DNA of 64,000 bases from Crocinitomicaceae bacterium (GTDB taxonomy: Bacteria > Bacteroidota > Bacteroidia > Flavobacteriales_G > Salibacteraceae), in assembly GCA_002713215.1 (NCBI GenBank), contig PAVO01000007.1, positions 1 to 64,000 on the forward strand, in the 5' to 3' direction. The position numbers and the translations under genes were made by a program. The first letter of the stretch is position 1, and each line of letters begins with the position of its first letter. A model generated the notes under the pieces. It ran no database searches, was not told the DNA's origin, and saw only the letters and a program-made list of their open reading frames with translations. Positions 7,847 through 15,363 of this stretch are shown in pieces.

Positions 7847-8359
7847 ATGGCAGAAAAAATTGAAGGATTTACCCTATTCATCGGTGCTATCGGAACACTT
7901 ATATTTGCGATAGCCATCTTCACCTTACTCGCGCGCAAAAAAGGCTCTGATAAGCTTTGCATTGATGACATTTGCGACCTGTATAAGCTAAATCGTTTTT
8001 TTGGCAACAAGGACACTCGCAAGCTCATCGAACGCTTAAAAGGGATGGGTTGTACCATTGAGGACCTTAGCAACCTAAACACATGCGACCCTATTTACAT
8101 CAATCTGACTGTTGCCGGAACAGATGACCGCCCGTTCATTGGCATTACTGAGCCAAACAACATGCAAGACGGCAACGTCTCCATGTGGGTGGGTATTGAC
8201 GACGACGACAATGTTGACGGTGTTGAGTGGCAAGACACACCTGAAGCGATGGCCAAAGTGATCGCCGAACGTATGGGCGTTGAGGTAACACCAATCATCA
8301 CCGGGTTCACCTCTGTGGCCTATGAAATGCGCGAGCACATCAACACATTTAACAAGTAA
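7847..8359 (+). CDS. Hypothetical membrane-anchored protein, 170 aa
   Basis: One N-terminal transmembrane helix (about residues 9-30, Phe-Ile-Gly-Ala-Ile-Gly...Leu-Leu-Ala) followed by Arg-Lys-Lys and a soluble, acidic domain, predicted to face the cytoplasm. AAGGAG ribosome site 8-9 bases before ATG 7847. Function unknown. Confidence 0.85.
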   Translation: MAEKIEGFTLFIGAIGTLIFAIAIFTLLARKKGSDKLCIDDICDLYKLNRFFGNKDTRKLIERLKGMGCTIEDLSNLNTCDPIYINLTVAGTDDRPFIGITEPNNMQDGNVSMWVGIDDDDNVDGVEWQDTPEAMAKVIAERMGVEVTPIITGFTSVAYEMREHINTFNK

Positions 8360-8368
8360 ACCAATATC

Positions 8369-8399
8369 ATAGGGCTGCAATAGCGGCCCTATCTTTATT
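8369..8399 (+). terminator. Probable intrinsic terminator
   Basis: ATAGGGC, loop, GCCCTAT (8369-8392), then CTTTATTT. The loop-side string GCAATAGCGGCCC is repeated 30 bases later without the partner arm, suggesting a local duplication. Confidence 0.6.
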
Positions 8400-8440
8400 T
8401 ATCATACGCAATAGCGGCCCCAGTTTATAAGGAGATTAAT

Positions 8441-8728
8441 TTGGGACTTTTAACACCACATAGCGACACGTTAATCACGATGTCCAGACTCATCTATGAA
8501 AAGCATGAGCTTAAGCCTGTATTGGGGCCTATCTCATTTACCATTGATGAAGAAGAAAAACAGGTCGTTGTCTGGCGGCATGATGATGAAAAAGGGACGG
8601 CGGATATTTTCGAGAGAACCTCTTTTGCCGAGGTTGTCGCCGCCTATCTAGGGCTTGAACTGGAAACAGATTTAGACTTGAATGACCCATTAACCAAAGG
8701 TCACAGACTGGGTAAGACGGGCCGATAA
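8441..8728 (+). CDS. Hypothetical protein, 95 aa, TTG start
   Basis: Unrecognised acidic protein. TTG 8441 is chosen because a strong AAGGAG (8429-8434) lies 6 bases upstream; the alternative ATG 8480 has no ribosome site. It follows a terminator-like hairpin, so its expression depends on read-through or an unseen promoter. Confidence 0.7.
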   Translation: MGLLTPHSDTLITMSRLIYEKHELKPVLGPISFTIDEEEKQVVVWRHDDEKGTADIFERTSFAEVVAAYLGLELETDLDLNDPLTKGHRLGKTGR

Positions 8729-8783
8729 CAAGCACAACCTGACGTGTTTCTGGCGTGAGTCGCGATACCGGCTCACCCTTACG

Positions 8784-8853
8784 TTGAAATATTTCAATTA
8801 TTTTCATATTTTAACAACAAAAGTGTTGTTTTTATTTCCCGTCGTGGTATTAT
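8784..8853 (+). promoter_or_regulatory. AAC-box promoter with upstream TTGAAATATTTCAA
   Basis: Second palindrome TTGAAATATTTCAA at 8784-8797, 15 bases before the AAC box 8813-8830; -35 TTGTTT, 16 bp, TGG-TATTAT (8848-8853). Just upstream is a hairpin, GTGAGTCG/CGGCTCAC (8755-8776), ending the previous unit. Confidence 0.87.
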
Positions 8854-8894
8854 GACTACATCAACTAAAGACATGTATTCACAGGGGAAACAAC

Positions 8895-9419
8895 ATGCCA
8901 TTTAAAGTAACTACTTCATCAGCCGTTCTTGACATTGCATCACTATTTGACCGTCAGGGCGACAAAGAAAGCATCACGCCTAAACAAGCGCTAACCGGTA
9001 TCTTTAAGCAAGAGATCATCCAGACTCGCGATTACCGTCTCTCGTTGGTTACCTACGTGGAATGCCAAGAAGAAGGTAAACCCAACAGCGGCTCAGAATT
9101 TGAACTGGAGCTGTCGTCAGAAGACAAGACACTCACCTTCTCATTTGTTGACGAAGCGCTTGAGTATATCGACGCCTATGTTCGCAACAAGCACCAAGTG
9201 CAACGTATCGAGTTCTCATTTGCAGGCCTTAACTCAGACCAATTTGAAATTATTCGCAAATCTATGAACGGTCGTAAGAGCGTTAAGCTTCCACAAGTCG
9301 GTGTAACCATCGTAGAAGTCGACGACATTGATGCCATCCGTCCGGTTGGCTTCGTGAAGCTGGACAAAGTAAACGACTTGGCGCCACTGTGGGACGCCCT
9401 ACAAGCCAAGCTTAAATAG
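8895..9419 (+). CDS. Hypothetical protein, 174 aa
   Basis: Unrecognised soluble protein with alternating beta-strand-like segments. Leader CACAGGGGAAACAAC precedes ATG 8895 and matches that of gene 10887. Followed by two long hairpins in its 3' region. Confidence 0.85.
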   Translation: MPFKVTTSSAVLDIASLFDRQGDKESITPKQALTGIFKQEIIQTRDYRLSLVTYVECQEEGKPNSGSEFELELSSEDKTLTFSFVDEALEYIDAYVRNKHQVQRIEFSFAGLNSDQFEIIRKSMNGRKSVKLPQVGVTIVEVDDIDAIRPVGFVKLDKVNDLAPLWDALQAKLK

Positions 9420-9421
9420 AA

Positions 9422-9463
9422 CCCCTGTACGCCCCGCTTATGCAACTCGCTGGCGGGGCACCC
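9422..9463 (+). repeat. CCCCTGT element with GC-rich hairpin
   Basis: CCCCTGT (9422-9428) followed by GCCCCGC (9431-9437) and GCGGGGC (9453-9459), then ACCC. The order CCCCTGT, hairpin, CACCC matches the first unit of the array at 12915-12953. Confidence 0.55.
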
Positions 9464-9482
9464 TATTCCCAACCTAACACAG

Positions 9483-9513
9483 CTCCAATCTGGCACCGCT
9501 GCCAGGTTTGGAG
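9483..9513 (+). other. Long hairpin, possible terminator
   Basis: CTCCAA-t-CTGGCA, loop ccgc, TGCCAG-gt-TTGGAG; a 12-bp stem with small bulges followed by ttgggttatt. It covers a possible TTG start at 9508, which argues for the downstream ATG 9541. Confidence 0.55.
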
Positions 9514-9540
9514 TTGGGTTATTATTCGCAAGATTTGGCT

Positions 9541-9807
9541 ATGACACAGACAGCTCAAAACAACTTAGTAAATGTCGCCTTCTCTTTAGAGAACGTTGAT
9601 CCTAACAGCTATGAGATTAACCTTATGCACCCAGAGGATGAAAACAGCTCTGAACGCTGTGTGTTTTTCATTGACCCTGGTGTGATCATCGGCTCTATTA
9701 AAATGGAAAAAGGGAAGTTGGTGGGAACCGGTCTGATTGCCCGTCACAATGTCCCCGTGTTCGCTGAGATGAAAGATATACTGCAACTTAAAAGCCTTGC
9801 TGCATAA
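9541..9807 (+). CDS. Hypothetical protein, 88 aa
   Basis: Unrecognised. The frame is open from TTG 9508, but that codon is buried in a hairpin stem; ATG 9541 is preferred although its ribosome site is weak. Its expression may depend on read-through from 8895. Confidence 0.65.
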   Translation: MTQTAQNNLVNVAFSLENVDPNSYEINLMHPEDENSSERCVFFIDPGVIIGSIKMEKGKLVGTGLIARHNVPVFAEMKDILQLKSLAA

Positions 9808-9838
9808 GTTAAATTATTTCGATATTTTTTAAAATAAA

Positions 9839-9879
9839 AACAACAAAAGTGTTGTTTTTAATGCTCCTTGTGGTACTAT
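9839..9879 (+). promoter_or_regulatory. AAC-box promoter for 9922 operon
   Basis: AAC box 9839-9856 (perfect), TTGTTT, 16 bp, TGG-TACTAT (9874-9879); a decayed form of the upstream motif (ATTATTTCGATATTTTTT) lies just before it. Canonical 27-base leader. Confidence 0.85.
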
Positions 9880-9921
9880 GAATACATAGACAAACGACAT
9901 GCCAATCACAGGGGAAACAGC

Positions 9922-10221
9922 ATGACAGCACAACTTACAACAGGCACTTTCGGTTCTTTTCACACTGGCGTTGACGAAGCAAATGGCAGCTTTGCAACGG
10001 TTCGTATCATCGATGCGCCAGAGATAGAAGAAAAATTAGCACTGGTGGTCATCAAGACACCAGGTAACGACGCAGTTACATCAACCAGCCCTATCCCATC
10101 TGATATGTGGGACTACATCAAAAAACAAGGCATCGAAGCTGCCCGCATGGCAGGTGTTGACATCGCACGTGAGCCGTTCCACCAATTCATTGCTCGCGAA
10201 TACTGGGACATCATCAAGTAG
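9922..10221 (+). CDS. Hypothetical protein, 99 aa
   Basis: Unrecognised. The frame is open from 9868 inside the promoter, but ATG 9922 follows CACAGGGGAAACAGC. Neutral to acidic, C-terminus aromatic (Arg-Glu-Tyr-Trp-Asp). First of two genes. Confidence 0.85.
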   Translation: MTAQLTTGTFGSFHTGVDEANGSFATVRIIDAPEIEEKLALVVIKTPGNDAVTSTSPIPSDMWDYIKKQGIEAARMAGVDIAREPFHQFIAREYWDIIK

Positions 10222-10231
10222 CGACGACCAC

Positions 10232-10249
10232 GAGGGGCGAAAGCCCTTC
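10232..10249 (+). other. Intercistronic hairpin with GAAA tetraloop
   Basis: GAGGGGC-gaaa-GCCCTTC, 7 bp with one G.U, between 9922 and 10275; close relative of 5148-5163. Confidence 0.6.
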
Positions 10250-10274
10250 TCAATCCTATAAGGACGGACTCACC

Positions 10275-10793
10275 ATGCAATTCATGATGACCAACGTAAA
10301 AGAACTTCTCCGCCTTGGCATTGAAGAACATGAGCTGGAAAAGCTCAATGAAGCCACAAACGACACAGACCAAGATGTTCAGGTTGTTGAAATTCTGAAA
10401 CATCTAGGGGCGCTCACGTTATTTCTCCTACTGGAATTTAAAAGGGGGAAGCGTGTCTTGTGTCAGTTTTGGGCTGATTCCATTAGGCTAGATCCTGATG
10501 CAGTTGATATGTATTACAATAAGGTTCTTGATGCTCGTAAAATGCACAAACAGCTTGATGACCCTTGCAGCAGCGAGTATGTCAACAATAGTGAATTCGA
10601 GCGGCTAGCACTTATAACCATTCGCCGTATCCGCTACGAAGCAAACATGGCGAGACACCCTTTATTCCCTCAGGGGCGTGCAAAGGAACTTATAGAGCGT
10701 GATGACGAACTAAACAAGCTACTTATTCCGTTGTTTGTCGTTCCCGATGATTTTGAGCCGCCGGAAGATCGCTATATTCCGATGGTAAAATAA
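10275..10793 (+). CDS. Hypothetical protein, 172 aa
   Basis: Unrecognised helical protein; residues 45-60 form a short hydrophobic stretch but too weak for a confident membrane helix. AAGGA before ATG 10275. Second gene of the 9922 operon. Confidence 0.82.
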   Translation: MQFMMTNVKELLRLGIEEHELEKLNEATNDTDQDVQVVEILKHLGALTLFLLLEFKRGKRVLCQFWADSIRLDPDAVDMYYNKVLDARKMHKQLDDPCSSEYVNNSEFERLALITIRRIRYEANMARHPLFPQGRAKELIERDDELNKLLIPLFVVPDDFEPPEDRYIPMVK

Positions 10794-10804
10794 TTTGCAA
10801 TAAA

Positions 10805-10845
10805 AACAATAAAAGTGTTGTTTTTATTCTCCGTCATGGTATTAT
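10805..10845 (+). promoter_or_regulatory. AAC-box promoter for 10887 operon
   Basis: AAC box with one change (AACAATAAAAGTGTTGTT, 10805-10822), TTGTTT, 16 bp, TGG-TATTAT (10840-10845). Leader matches that of gene 8895. Confidence 0.83.
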
Positions 10846-10886
10846 GAATACATCAACTAAGCACATGTATTCACAGGGGAAACAAC

Positions 10887-11468
10887 ATGGCAACGAACAC
10901 ATCTTATTACTTCGATTTAGGCGCTAACAACACGGTTGCAGCAGACACCATCAGCAGCATCATGTTTGTATTGCTTGATAACGCTGGTACGCAAATTTCA
11001 TTCAACAATGAAAACCTTGATAGCGTCAAAAACCAGCTTAAGAGCGCTATGCGCGCCGCTTTAGCTTTCGGCTCTACTTCCCAGCTAGCGATGGGTTTAG
11101 ATCGCTCATTCTCTTCACGCGTTAACGAAGAAGAGCAATTAAAGGAAATGTACGCATCGTTCGCAAAAGAGCAAAGCGAAGCCGAGCAGCTAGCAATGGC
11201 GCAATACAATTGTGCTGGTAATGATTTCAACCTGATTGAATTACCTTACATCGCCGTGCGCATGATGGTGGTTAGCTTCCTGAAAAAATACAGCGACCAG
11301 GTTATCGACGAAGCATTTGACTATGATCCAGACACGTTCGAGAAATTAATCACAATGTCTTACTCAAAGCGCTATCACAACCAACAGTTGTCAGACAAAT
11401 GTCTGCAACGCCTTGCGCGCACCATTGAAGGCTCTATCGAGTACCTGAAAGTAGCCGACGCACAGTAA
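10887..11468 (+). CDS. Hypothetical helical protein, paralogue of 21074
   Basis: 193 residues, predicted all-helical. Residues about 115-150 (Gly-Asn-Asp-Phe-Asn-Leu-Ile...Ala-Val-Arg-Met-Met-Val-Val-Ser-Phe-Leu) align with the same region of the 21074 product (Ala-Val-Arg-Phe-Met-Val-Val-Asn-Phe-Leu), and both genes lead AAC-box operons. They are paralogues of a family I cannot name. Confidence 0.85.
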   Translation: MATNTSYYFDLGANNTVAADTISSIMFVLLDNAGTQISFNNENLDSVKNQLKSAMRAALAFGSTSQLAMGLDRSFSSRVNEEEQLKEMYASFAKEQSEAEQLAMAQYNCAGNDFNLIELPYIAVRMMVVSFLKKYSDQVIDEAFDYDPDTFEKLITMSYSKRYHNQQLSDKCLQRLARTIEGSIEYLKVADAQ

Positions 11469-11479
11469 TCATTTTAAAA

Positions 11480-11498
11480 GGGGTGGGTGTCCTGCCCC
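11480..11498 (+). other. Intercistronic hairpin
   Basis: GGGGTGGG-tgt-CCTGCCCC, 8 pairs including two G.U, between genes 10887 and 11512. Confidence 0.55.
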
Positions 11499-11511
11499 TG
11501 ACGAGGGATTT

Positions 11512-11784
11512 ATGGAACGCAATTACATTGAAGAAAACTTGGTCGACACACCAGAGGTCGGCAAAGAGTATTACATCTGGGACAAAGTTGTCGGCCCAAT
11601 TGATGCCGATATCGTGAAAGTCGAAGCGATTGAAGATGGTAAGGCGACCATACGCTCACTGACCACCATTGACGCTAAACCTTTCACTGTGCCAGTAGAC
11701 TCGCTCAAGTGGGAGTGGGACAAGCAAGGCGCGGAAACTGATTGGGATGCTGTGTATTCCGAGAACACGGGGAGCGAAGGGTAA
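11512..11784 (+). CDS. Hypothetical acidic protein, 90 aa
   Basis: Unrecognised; beta-rich look, with Trp-Asp and Trp-Glu-Trp-Asp motifs and an acidic C-terminus. GAGGG upstream of ATG 11512. Its last codons form a perfect hairpin with the stop codon as the loop. Confidence 0.82.
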   Translation: MERNYIEENLVDTPEVGKEYYIWDKVVGPIDADIVKVEAIEDGKATIRSLTTIDAKPFTVPVDSLKWEWDKQGAETDWDAVYSENTGSEG

Positions 11785-11792
11785 CCCTTCGC
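11774..11792 (+). other. Hairpin with the stop codon in the loop
   Basis: GCGAAGGG-TAA-CCCTTCGC: a perfect 8-bp stem whose three-base loop is the TAA of the 11512 gene. Not followed by a T-tract. Confidence 0.7.
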
Positions 11793-11822
11793 CACCAATC
11801 CGACGAAAAAAGTTTAACTTTT

Positions 11823-11863
11823 AACAACAAAAGTGTTGTTTTGTTCGGTGGTTTTGGTATGAT
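11823..11863 (+). promoter_or_regulatory. AAC-box promoter for 11906 operon
   Basis: AAC box 11823-11840 (perfect), TTGTTT, 16 bp, TGG-TATGAT (11858-11863), canonical 27-base leader. This promoter would also transcribe the stem-loop array at 12915-13206 if no terminator intervenes; I see none. Confidence 0.85.
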
Positions 11864-11905
11864 GAACACATATCGAGATGACATGCCAATCACAGGGGAA
11901 ACAGC

Positions 11906-12181
11906 ATGAAGTTATTAACAAAATTTACAGAACCATCAGTGAACACCATGTTCGCAAGCTTGTTAACTATCGTTACCGCTGGTGGATTATACGCACTGTA
12001 TCTCCGCCTAGAAAATCTGGGCTGGGCTACACTGCAACAAGAGTGGATTACGTACTTGCTCATATACGCTGTAATGGCATCGGTTATTGTGATGTTCTGG
12101 ACTTTCGCAAGCATTATCGAAACCTGCGAACGCCAGGCCGCTAAATTCTACGAAGAATTAGCAGACATTACTCAGCATTAA
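11906..12181 (+). CDS. Small membrane protein, two helices, 91 aa
   Basis: Two predicted membrane helices (about residues 14-33 and 46-69), short termini, a Cys-Glu-Arg-Gln tail. Start set by the canonical leader; an overlapping frame from 11878 is a shadow. First of a three-gene unit in which two membrane proteins flank a soluble one. Confidence 0.85.
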   Translation: MKLLTKFTEPSVNTMFASLLTIVTAGGLYALYLRLENLGWATLQQEWITYLLIYAVMASVIVMFWTFASIIETCERQAAKFYEELADITQH

Positions 12182-12190
12182 GGACCGGTC

Positions 12191-12628
12191 ATGACAGAAG
12201 TAACCAACGTTTATTTTGCAATGGGGGCTATGAGCCACGCTGCACGCGCTCAAATCGCTGTCAAAGCGGCTGAGCTGGCACTACCGGTGTTTGAGAAAGC
12301 GCATCCGGATGACCGCCGAATTTTTAGTGCTGTCGATGCTGCAAAAGCACATCTTGCAGACGAAAAGACTTGGGACATATTTGACCTTGCTCATGCTGAT
12401 GGTCAGGCCCGTACTGCAATCAATGAGATTGCGAGCAAAATGGAAGACTTGAAGGTTAACCATGCCATGTATTCCGCCGTAAACGCTTGTGCTTACATTG
12501 CGGCCGACAACAAAGATGAATTCATGGATGCGGGTTTGGACGCTGTACGCTTCGCCATAGAAGCTGATCCAAGCATTGAGCAGCAGTTGGTAGCGTATAT
12601 CAACGACAATCAAGCTGAGCTTGCGTAG
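12191..12628 (+). CDS. Helical protein resembling Imm-5-like putative immunity proteins
   Basis: 145 residues, all-alpha. The segment Leu-Pro-Val-Phe-Glu-Lys-Ala-His-Pro-Asp-Asp-Arg-Arg (residues 30-42) followed by an Ala-rich helix resembles the signature of the Imm-5-like putative immunity family (LPxFExxxPDDxRP then AIEAA). The match is by eye to a short motif, so immunity is a suggestion only. Starts 9 bases after the preceding stop (GGACCGGTC-ATG). Confidence 0.7.
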   Translation: MTEVTNVYFAMGAMSHAARAQIAVKAAELALPVFEKAHPDDRRIFSAVDAAKAHLADEKTWDIFDLAHADGQARTAINEIASKMEDLKVNHAMYSAVNACAYIAADNKDEFMDAGLDAVRFAIEADPSIEQQLVAYINDNQAELA

Positions 12629-12636
12629 GTCCGGGT

Positions 12637-12909
12637 ATGTTCGAACGAATTAAACACGCATTGTTCTCTGTGGAATCAATGCTGATCATAGCAACATTGA
12701 TTTGTTGTGCCGCTGGCAGTTCAGCAGCGTATTACAACGACCTGTTGTTAGTTGAACTAGGTCAAAAGCCGCATAACTTGGGTATTGTGGCTCACTTGTT
12801 AGGATACTTTTTCGTTGCCTCTATATTTGGCTATGTGTATACCTTAGTAAAACTTTTTGAAGCGGCTATGGAGCCTGTTAAACCTTGGCACAGTCGCGGG
12901 AACGGTTAA
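12637..12909 (+). CDS. Small membrane protein, two helices, 90 aa
   Basis: Two predicted membrane helices (about residues 10-32 and 49-71). The 8-base gap and weak ribosome site suggest coupling with the preceding gene. With 11906 it brackets the Imm-5-like gene, so the three may form one membrane-associated module. The stem-loop array begins a few bases after its stop. Confidence 0.82.
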   Translation: MFERIKHALFSVESMLIIATLICCAAGSSAAYYNDLLLVELGQKPHNLGIVAHLLGYFFVASIFGYVYTLVKLFEAAMEPVKPWHSRGNG

Positions 12910-12914
12910 CCGAA

Positions 12915-13206
12915 CCCCTGTAGCCTTGCTCACTCTGTACGAGCGAGGCACCCCATTAGACTTAGTGGCGTCCCTGTTTAGCTGCTAAGTCGCCCCTTTA
13001 GACTTGATGGCGGGTCCCCTGCCGGCCATTGAGTCACCCATTAGGTTTGACGGCATCCCCTGTATTAGCCGTCGAACCACCCTATTAGACCTGGTGGCAT
13101 CCCCTGTCGCCACCGGGTCAACTTCTTCGGCTTGGCACCGCTCCCCTGTCTGGTGCTGAGCCAACCCTTTTGACTTGGCGCTAGATCCCCTGTCTGGCGC
13201 CGGGTC
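12915..13206 (+). ncRNA. Tandem array of seven stem-loops with CCCCUGU loops
   Basis: Stems: A 12923-12931/12941-12949 (preceded by CCCCTGT at 12915); B 12959-12969/12981-12991; C 13001-13011/13025-13035; D 13044-13054/13068-13078; E 13088-13098/13109-13119; F 13129-13139/13152-13162; G 13172-13182/13196-13206. B-G repeat every 41-44 bases. The stems differ in sequence (for example GACTTAGTGGC, GGTTTGACGGC, GGCTTGGCACC) yet stay fully paired, and each non-Watson-Crick pair is G.U in the + strand transcript, which would be A.C on the other strand. Loops D-G contain TCCCCTGT; B and C contain TCCCTGT and TCCCCTG. This complements ACAGGGGA in the regulated leaders. Linkers resemble ACCCTATTA. RNA structure is well supported; function is not known. 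Confidence 0.75.
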
Positions 13207-13223
13207 ACCCTTAACTGAATTCA

Positions 13224-13266
13224 AACATCATATTTGTTGTTTTTTTGAGAGCTTCCGTGGTACTGT
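13224..13266 (+). promoter_or_regulatory. Degenerate AAC-box promoter for 13312
   Basis: AACATCATATTTGTTGTT (13224-13241), TTGTTT, then TGG-TACTGT (13261-13266). The spacing is about two bases longer than standard and the CACAGGGG leader is missing. Confidence 0.6.
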
Positions 13267-13311
13267 TACCAATTATAAACGCCACTAACTCATGTATAAC
13301 CTTTAATCGCC

Positions 13312-14115
13312 ATGGAATTATTTGACAGCATCAGATTCAGTTCGCTTCCTGATAGGGTGGGATTTACTTTACAAGCTTCCAAGAATGACTTTAATTTATT
13401 CTCTTGTTTGATCTACACATTACTTTGCTCAAGAGAGCGTCACGAAATCACAAGACATTACGACGATTGGCCGTGGTCACATCACCTTTGTATCTCACAA
13501 TACATGCGAACAAGTTTCGTTGACAGAAAAACTGCTCGCGGGTATTACGAAGATGAAACAAATGAGGCTAGATATGCTGTTGACTATGATTATATTACGG
13601 CGTTTGTCATGGTTAGATTGTTTAGAAGCCAATTAGCTACATCACACTTCCCCGAGTGGGTACACGACGGCGTAACTCTTTTCGAAGAAATATTTAAGGC
13701 TAGTCTTATTTCAGATGGTATTATCGATAATGATGAATATTGGGATATTGTTACTTCTGGGTTTACAACCGACACAATGACGCCGCCAGGCATGCTGGCG
13801 AAAATCAATCATTTCTTTCGCATTACAGGTCGCCAGCGCATAAACCAAACAAAAGAGATCTTTCGCTCATTCAGTCCGTGGTGGGACAGGCAGTTCGTAA
13901 ATAATCCAAAGCTAAACAAAAAGGCCCTTACCCCTAGATGTTTTAACATTAGTTATCACGATTACTCTCTCGTGAGAGAGAAGATGAACATGTACGCAGA
14001 AACATTCACTGACAGACCAGACTTATTTTTCGTTGGCTACTTCCCTGTAGACTGGGACTGTTTCGATCACAATGAGGTGCTGAAGGATTTCACAAATAAC
14101 TCTGAAGAAAACTAG
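13312..14115 (+). CDS. Hypothetical protein, 267 aa
   Basis: Unrecognised; rich in Phe, Tyr, Trp and His, predicted mostly helical and soluble. Unlike its neighbours it has no Shine-Dalgarno before ATG 13312 and a variant promoter. Convergent with the 14232-15107 gene, also preceded by an AAC box, with a terminator between them. The pair stands apart in base composition (more AT-rich). Confidence 0.8.
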   Translation: MELFDSIRFSSLPDRVGFTLQASKNDFNLFSCLIYTLLCSRERHEITRHYDDWPWSHHLCISQYMRTSFVDRKTARGYYEDETNEARYAVDYDYITAFVMVRLFRSQLATSHFPEWVHDGVTLFEEIFKASLISDGIIDNDEYWDIVTSGFTTDTMTPPGMLAKINHFFRITGRQRINQTKEIFRSFSPWWDRQFVNNPKLNKKALTPRCFNISYHDYSLVREKMNMYAETFTDRPDLFFVGYFPVDWDCFDHNEVLKDFTNNSEEN

Positions 14116-14162
14116 CATAGTAACAACTACACACCCTTGAGCGAACAGCCGCGACTAAGGGT

Positions 14163-14187
14163 AAGGCAAGGGGCTATCCCTTGCTTT
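14163..14187. terminator. Terminator between convergent genes
   Basis: AAGGCAAGGG-gctat-CCCTTGCTTT, a 10-pair stem with one G.T, in the 116-base gap between convergent genes; can serve both directions. Confidence 0.65.
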
Positions 14188-14231
14188 ACATCTCGTTAGA
14201 ATGCCAAGCTCGCATCCATTTCAACTCTCAC

Positions 14232-15107
14232 CTATTGTTTCGATTTCATTGTTTCGAATGTTTCTTCTGGCAAATTTATGGAAACAACATAACCATCTGA
14301 TTCGAAATCATCAATGCCGCGCTCGTACTTTTCAACACGAACATTTTGAGAAGTGACACCTTGCGTTTTGCGAAGATGTTCTTTAACCCAGTGTAACACG
14401 GGGCGCTTTCGACCAGTTTCAGTTGTGGGACTTTCTCTGAATTTCATAAGGTCAACGATACCCTCACCACTAAGAGCAATCTTCAACCCTTTACCAGTCT
14501 CTTTGTTTGTGAACGTGGCATGAAAAACATCTTTACGTAAAATATCTTCAACCATTGAGCAAAACGCGATTAGTTTATCACCCACGTTCTCCCATGGTTT
14601 ACCATTGTAAAATACAGGAACCGATTTATTTTTATAGGTAACAGCAAGACATTTAACATACTCCCCACTACCGTCGAAACATTGTCTACGGTAATGCCAT
14701 TCGAAAGCGGCATCATGACGGGCAGCACTCACACCTTTCAACCTTTTTAAATCGGTAGGTACCACCTTTATCCATGCTACTGAAAGACCATCTAGCAATG
14801 CACATTCAAAACCATTTCCGATAAGTGTTTTTATATCTGAAACCAAGTACCCAGCATCATCAGAGAACAGTCTTTCTGACGTTTCATCTTTGATGCCTAG
14901 ACCAAAACTAACAAGGAATGGGTGATCTGGCTCGAACGAACGTCTAATTGCTTTGGATGGGTCAGTTTCTTCTATTGACCATGCGCCATTACCGCTCAAA
15001 GCATTTATTCCACTCTCTTTGACTTCGTGTTTATGTTTCATCCCTAAAAACTGATCAACAAAAAAATCAATTCTTTCATTCTTATCATTCTTTTTATCAT
15101 TTGCCAT
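14232..15107 (-). CDS. Hypothetical protein, 291 aa
   Basis: Unrecognised. Lys/Asp-rich N-terminus (first 15 residues), then a globular mixed domain; no membrane segment. GAGG lies shortly before the minus-strand ATG at 15107. Preceded on its own strand by an AAC box (15180-15197). Convergent with 13312. Confidence 0.82.
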   Translation of the reverse strand: MANDKKNDKNERIDFFVDQFLGMKHKHEVKESGINALSGNGAWSIEETDPSKAIRRSFEPDHPFLVSFGLGIKDETSERLFSDDAGYLVSDIKTLIGNGFECALLDGLSVAWIKVVPTDLKRLKGVSAARHDAAFEWHYRRQCFDGSGEYVKCLAVTYKNKSVPVFYNGKPWENVGDKLIAFCSMVEDILRKDVFHATFTNKETGKGLKIALSGEGIVDLMKFRESPTTETGRKRPVLHWVKEHLRKTQGVTSQNVRVEKYERGIDDFESDGYVVSINLPEETFETMKSKQ

Positions 15108-15156
15108 GACGACCTCGCACCTATTGCTTTAAATGTGTAACTTAATAGAAATCAAT

Positions 15157-15197
15157 GATATCAGAATACACCCATAAAAAACAACACAAATGTTGTA
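15157..15197 (-). promoter_or_regulatory. AAC-box promoter, minus strand
   Basis: On the minus strand TACAACATTTGTGTTGTT (15197 to 15180) provides TTGTTT, then about 16 bp to TGATATCAT. Drives the 14232-15107 gene; the CACAGGGG leader is absent. Confidence 0.65.
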
Positions 15198-15250
15198 TTT
15201 GTGTTAGGCTAAACTATGAACAAACAACCTTTACGTCAAACAAGCCTACC

Positions 15251-15321
15251 GTTAAAATATTTCAATTTTTCTCACTTTATCACAACAAAATTGTTGTTTT
15301 TATTTCCCGTTGTGGTACTAT
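15251..15321 (+). promoter_or_regulatory. AAC-box promoter with upstream motif
   Basis: Upstream motif variant GTTAAAATATTTCAATT (15251-15267), AAC box CACAACAAAATTGTTGTT (15281-15298), TTGTTT, 16 bp, TGG-TACTAT (15316-15321). Canonical 27-base leader. Confidence 0.83.
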
Positions 15322-15363
15322 GAATACATAGACAAATGACATGCCAATCACAGGGGAAACAGC

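Noticed and set aside
12915-13206. CRISPR array or integron attC sites
   Set aside because: The 41-44 base periodicity suggests an array, but the conserved part is the loop and the pairing, not a repeat sequence, and there are no unique spacers. attC core sites (GTTRRRY/RYYYAAC) and cassette genes are missing.
12985-13224. 79-codon minus-strand ORF across the array
   Set aside because: Composed of the hairpin repeats read backwards; low-complexity product, no ribosome site.
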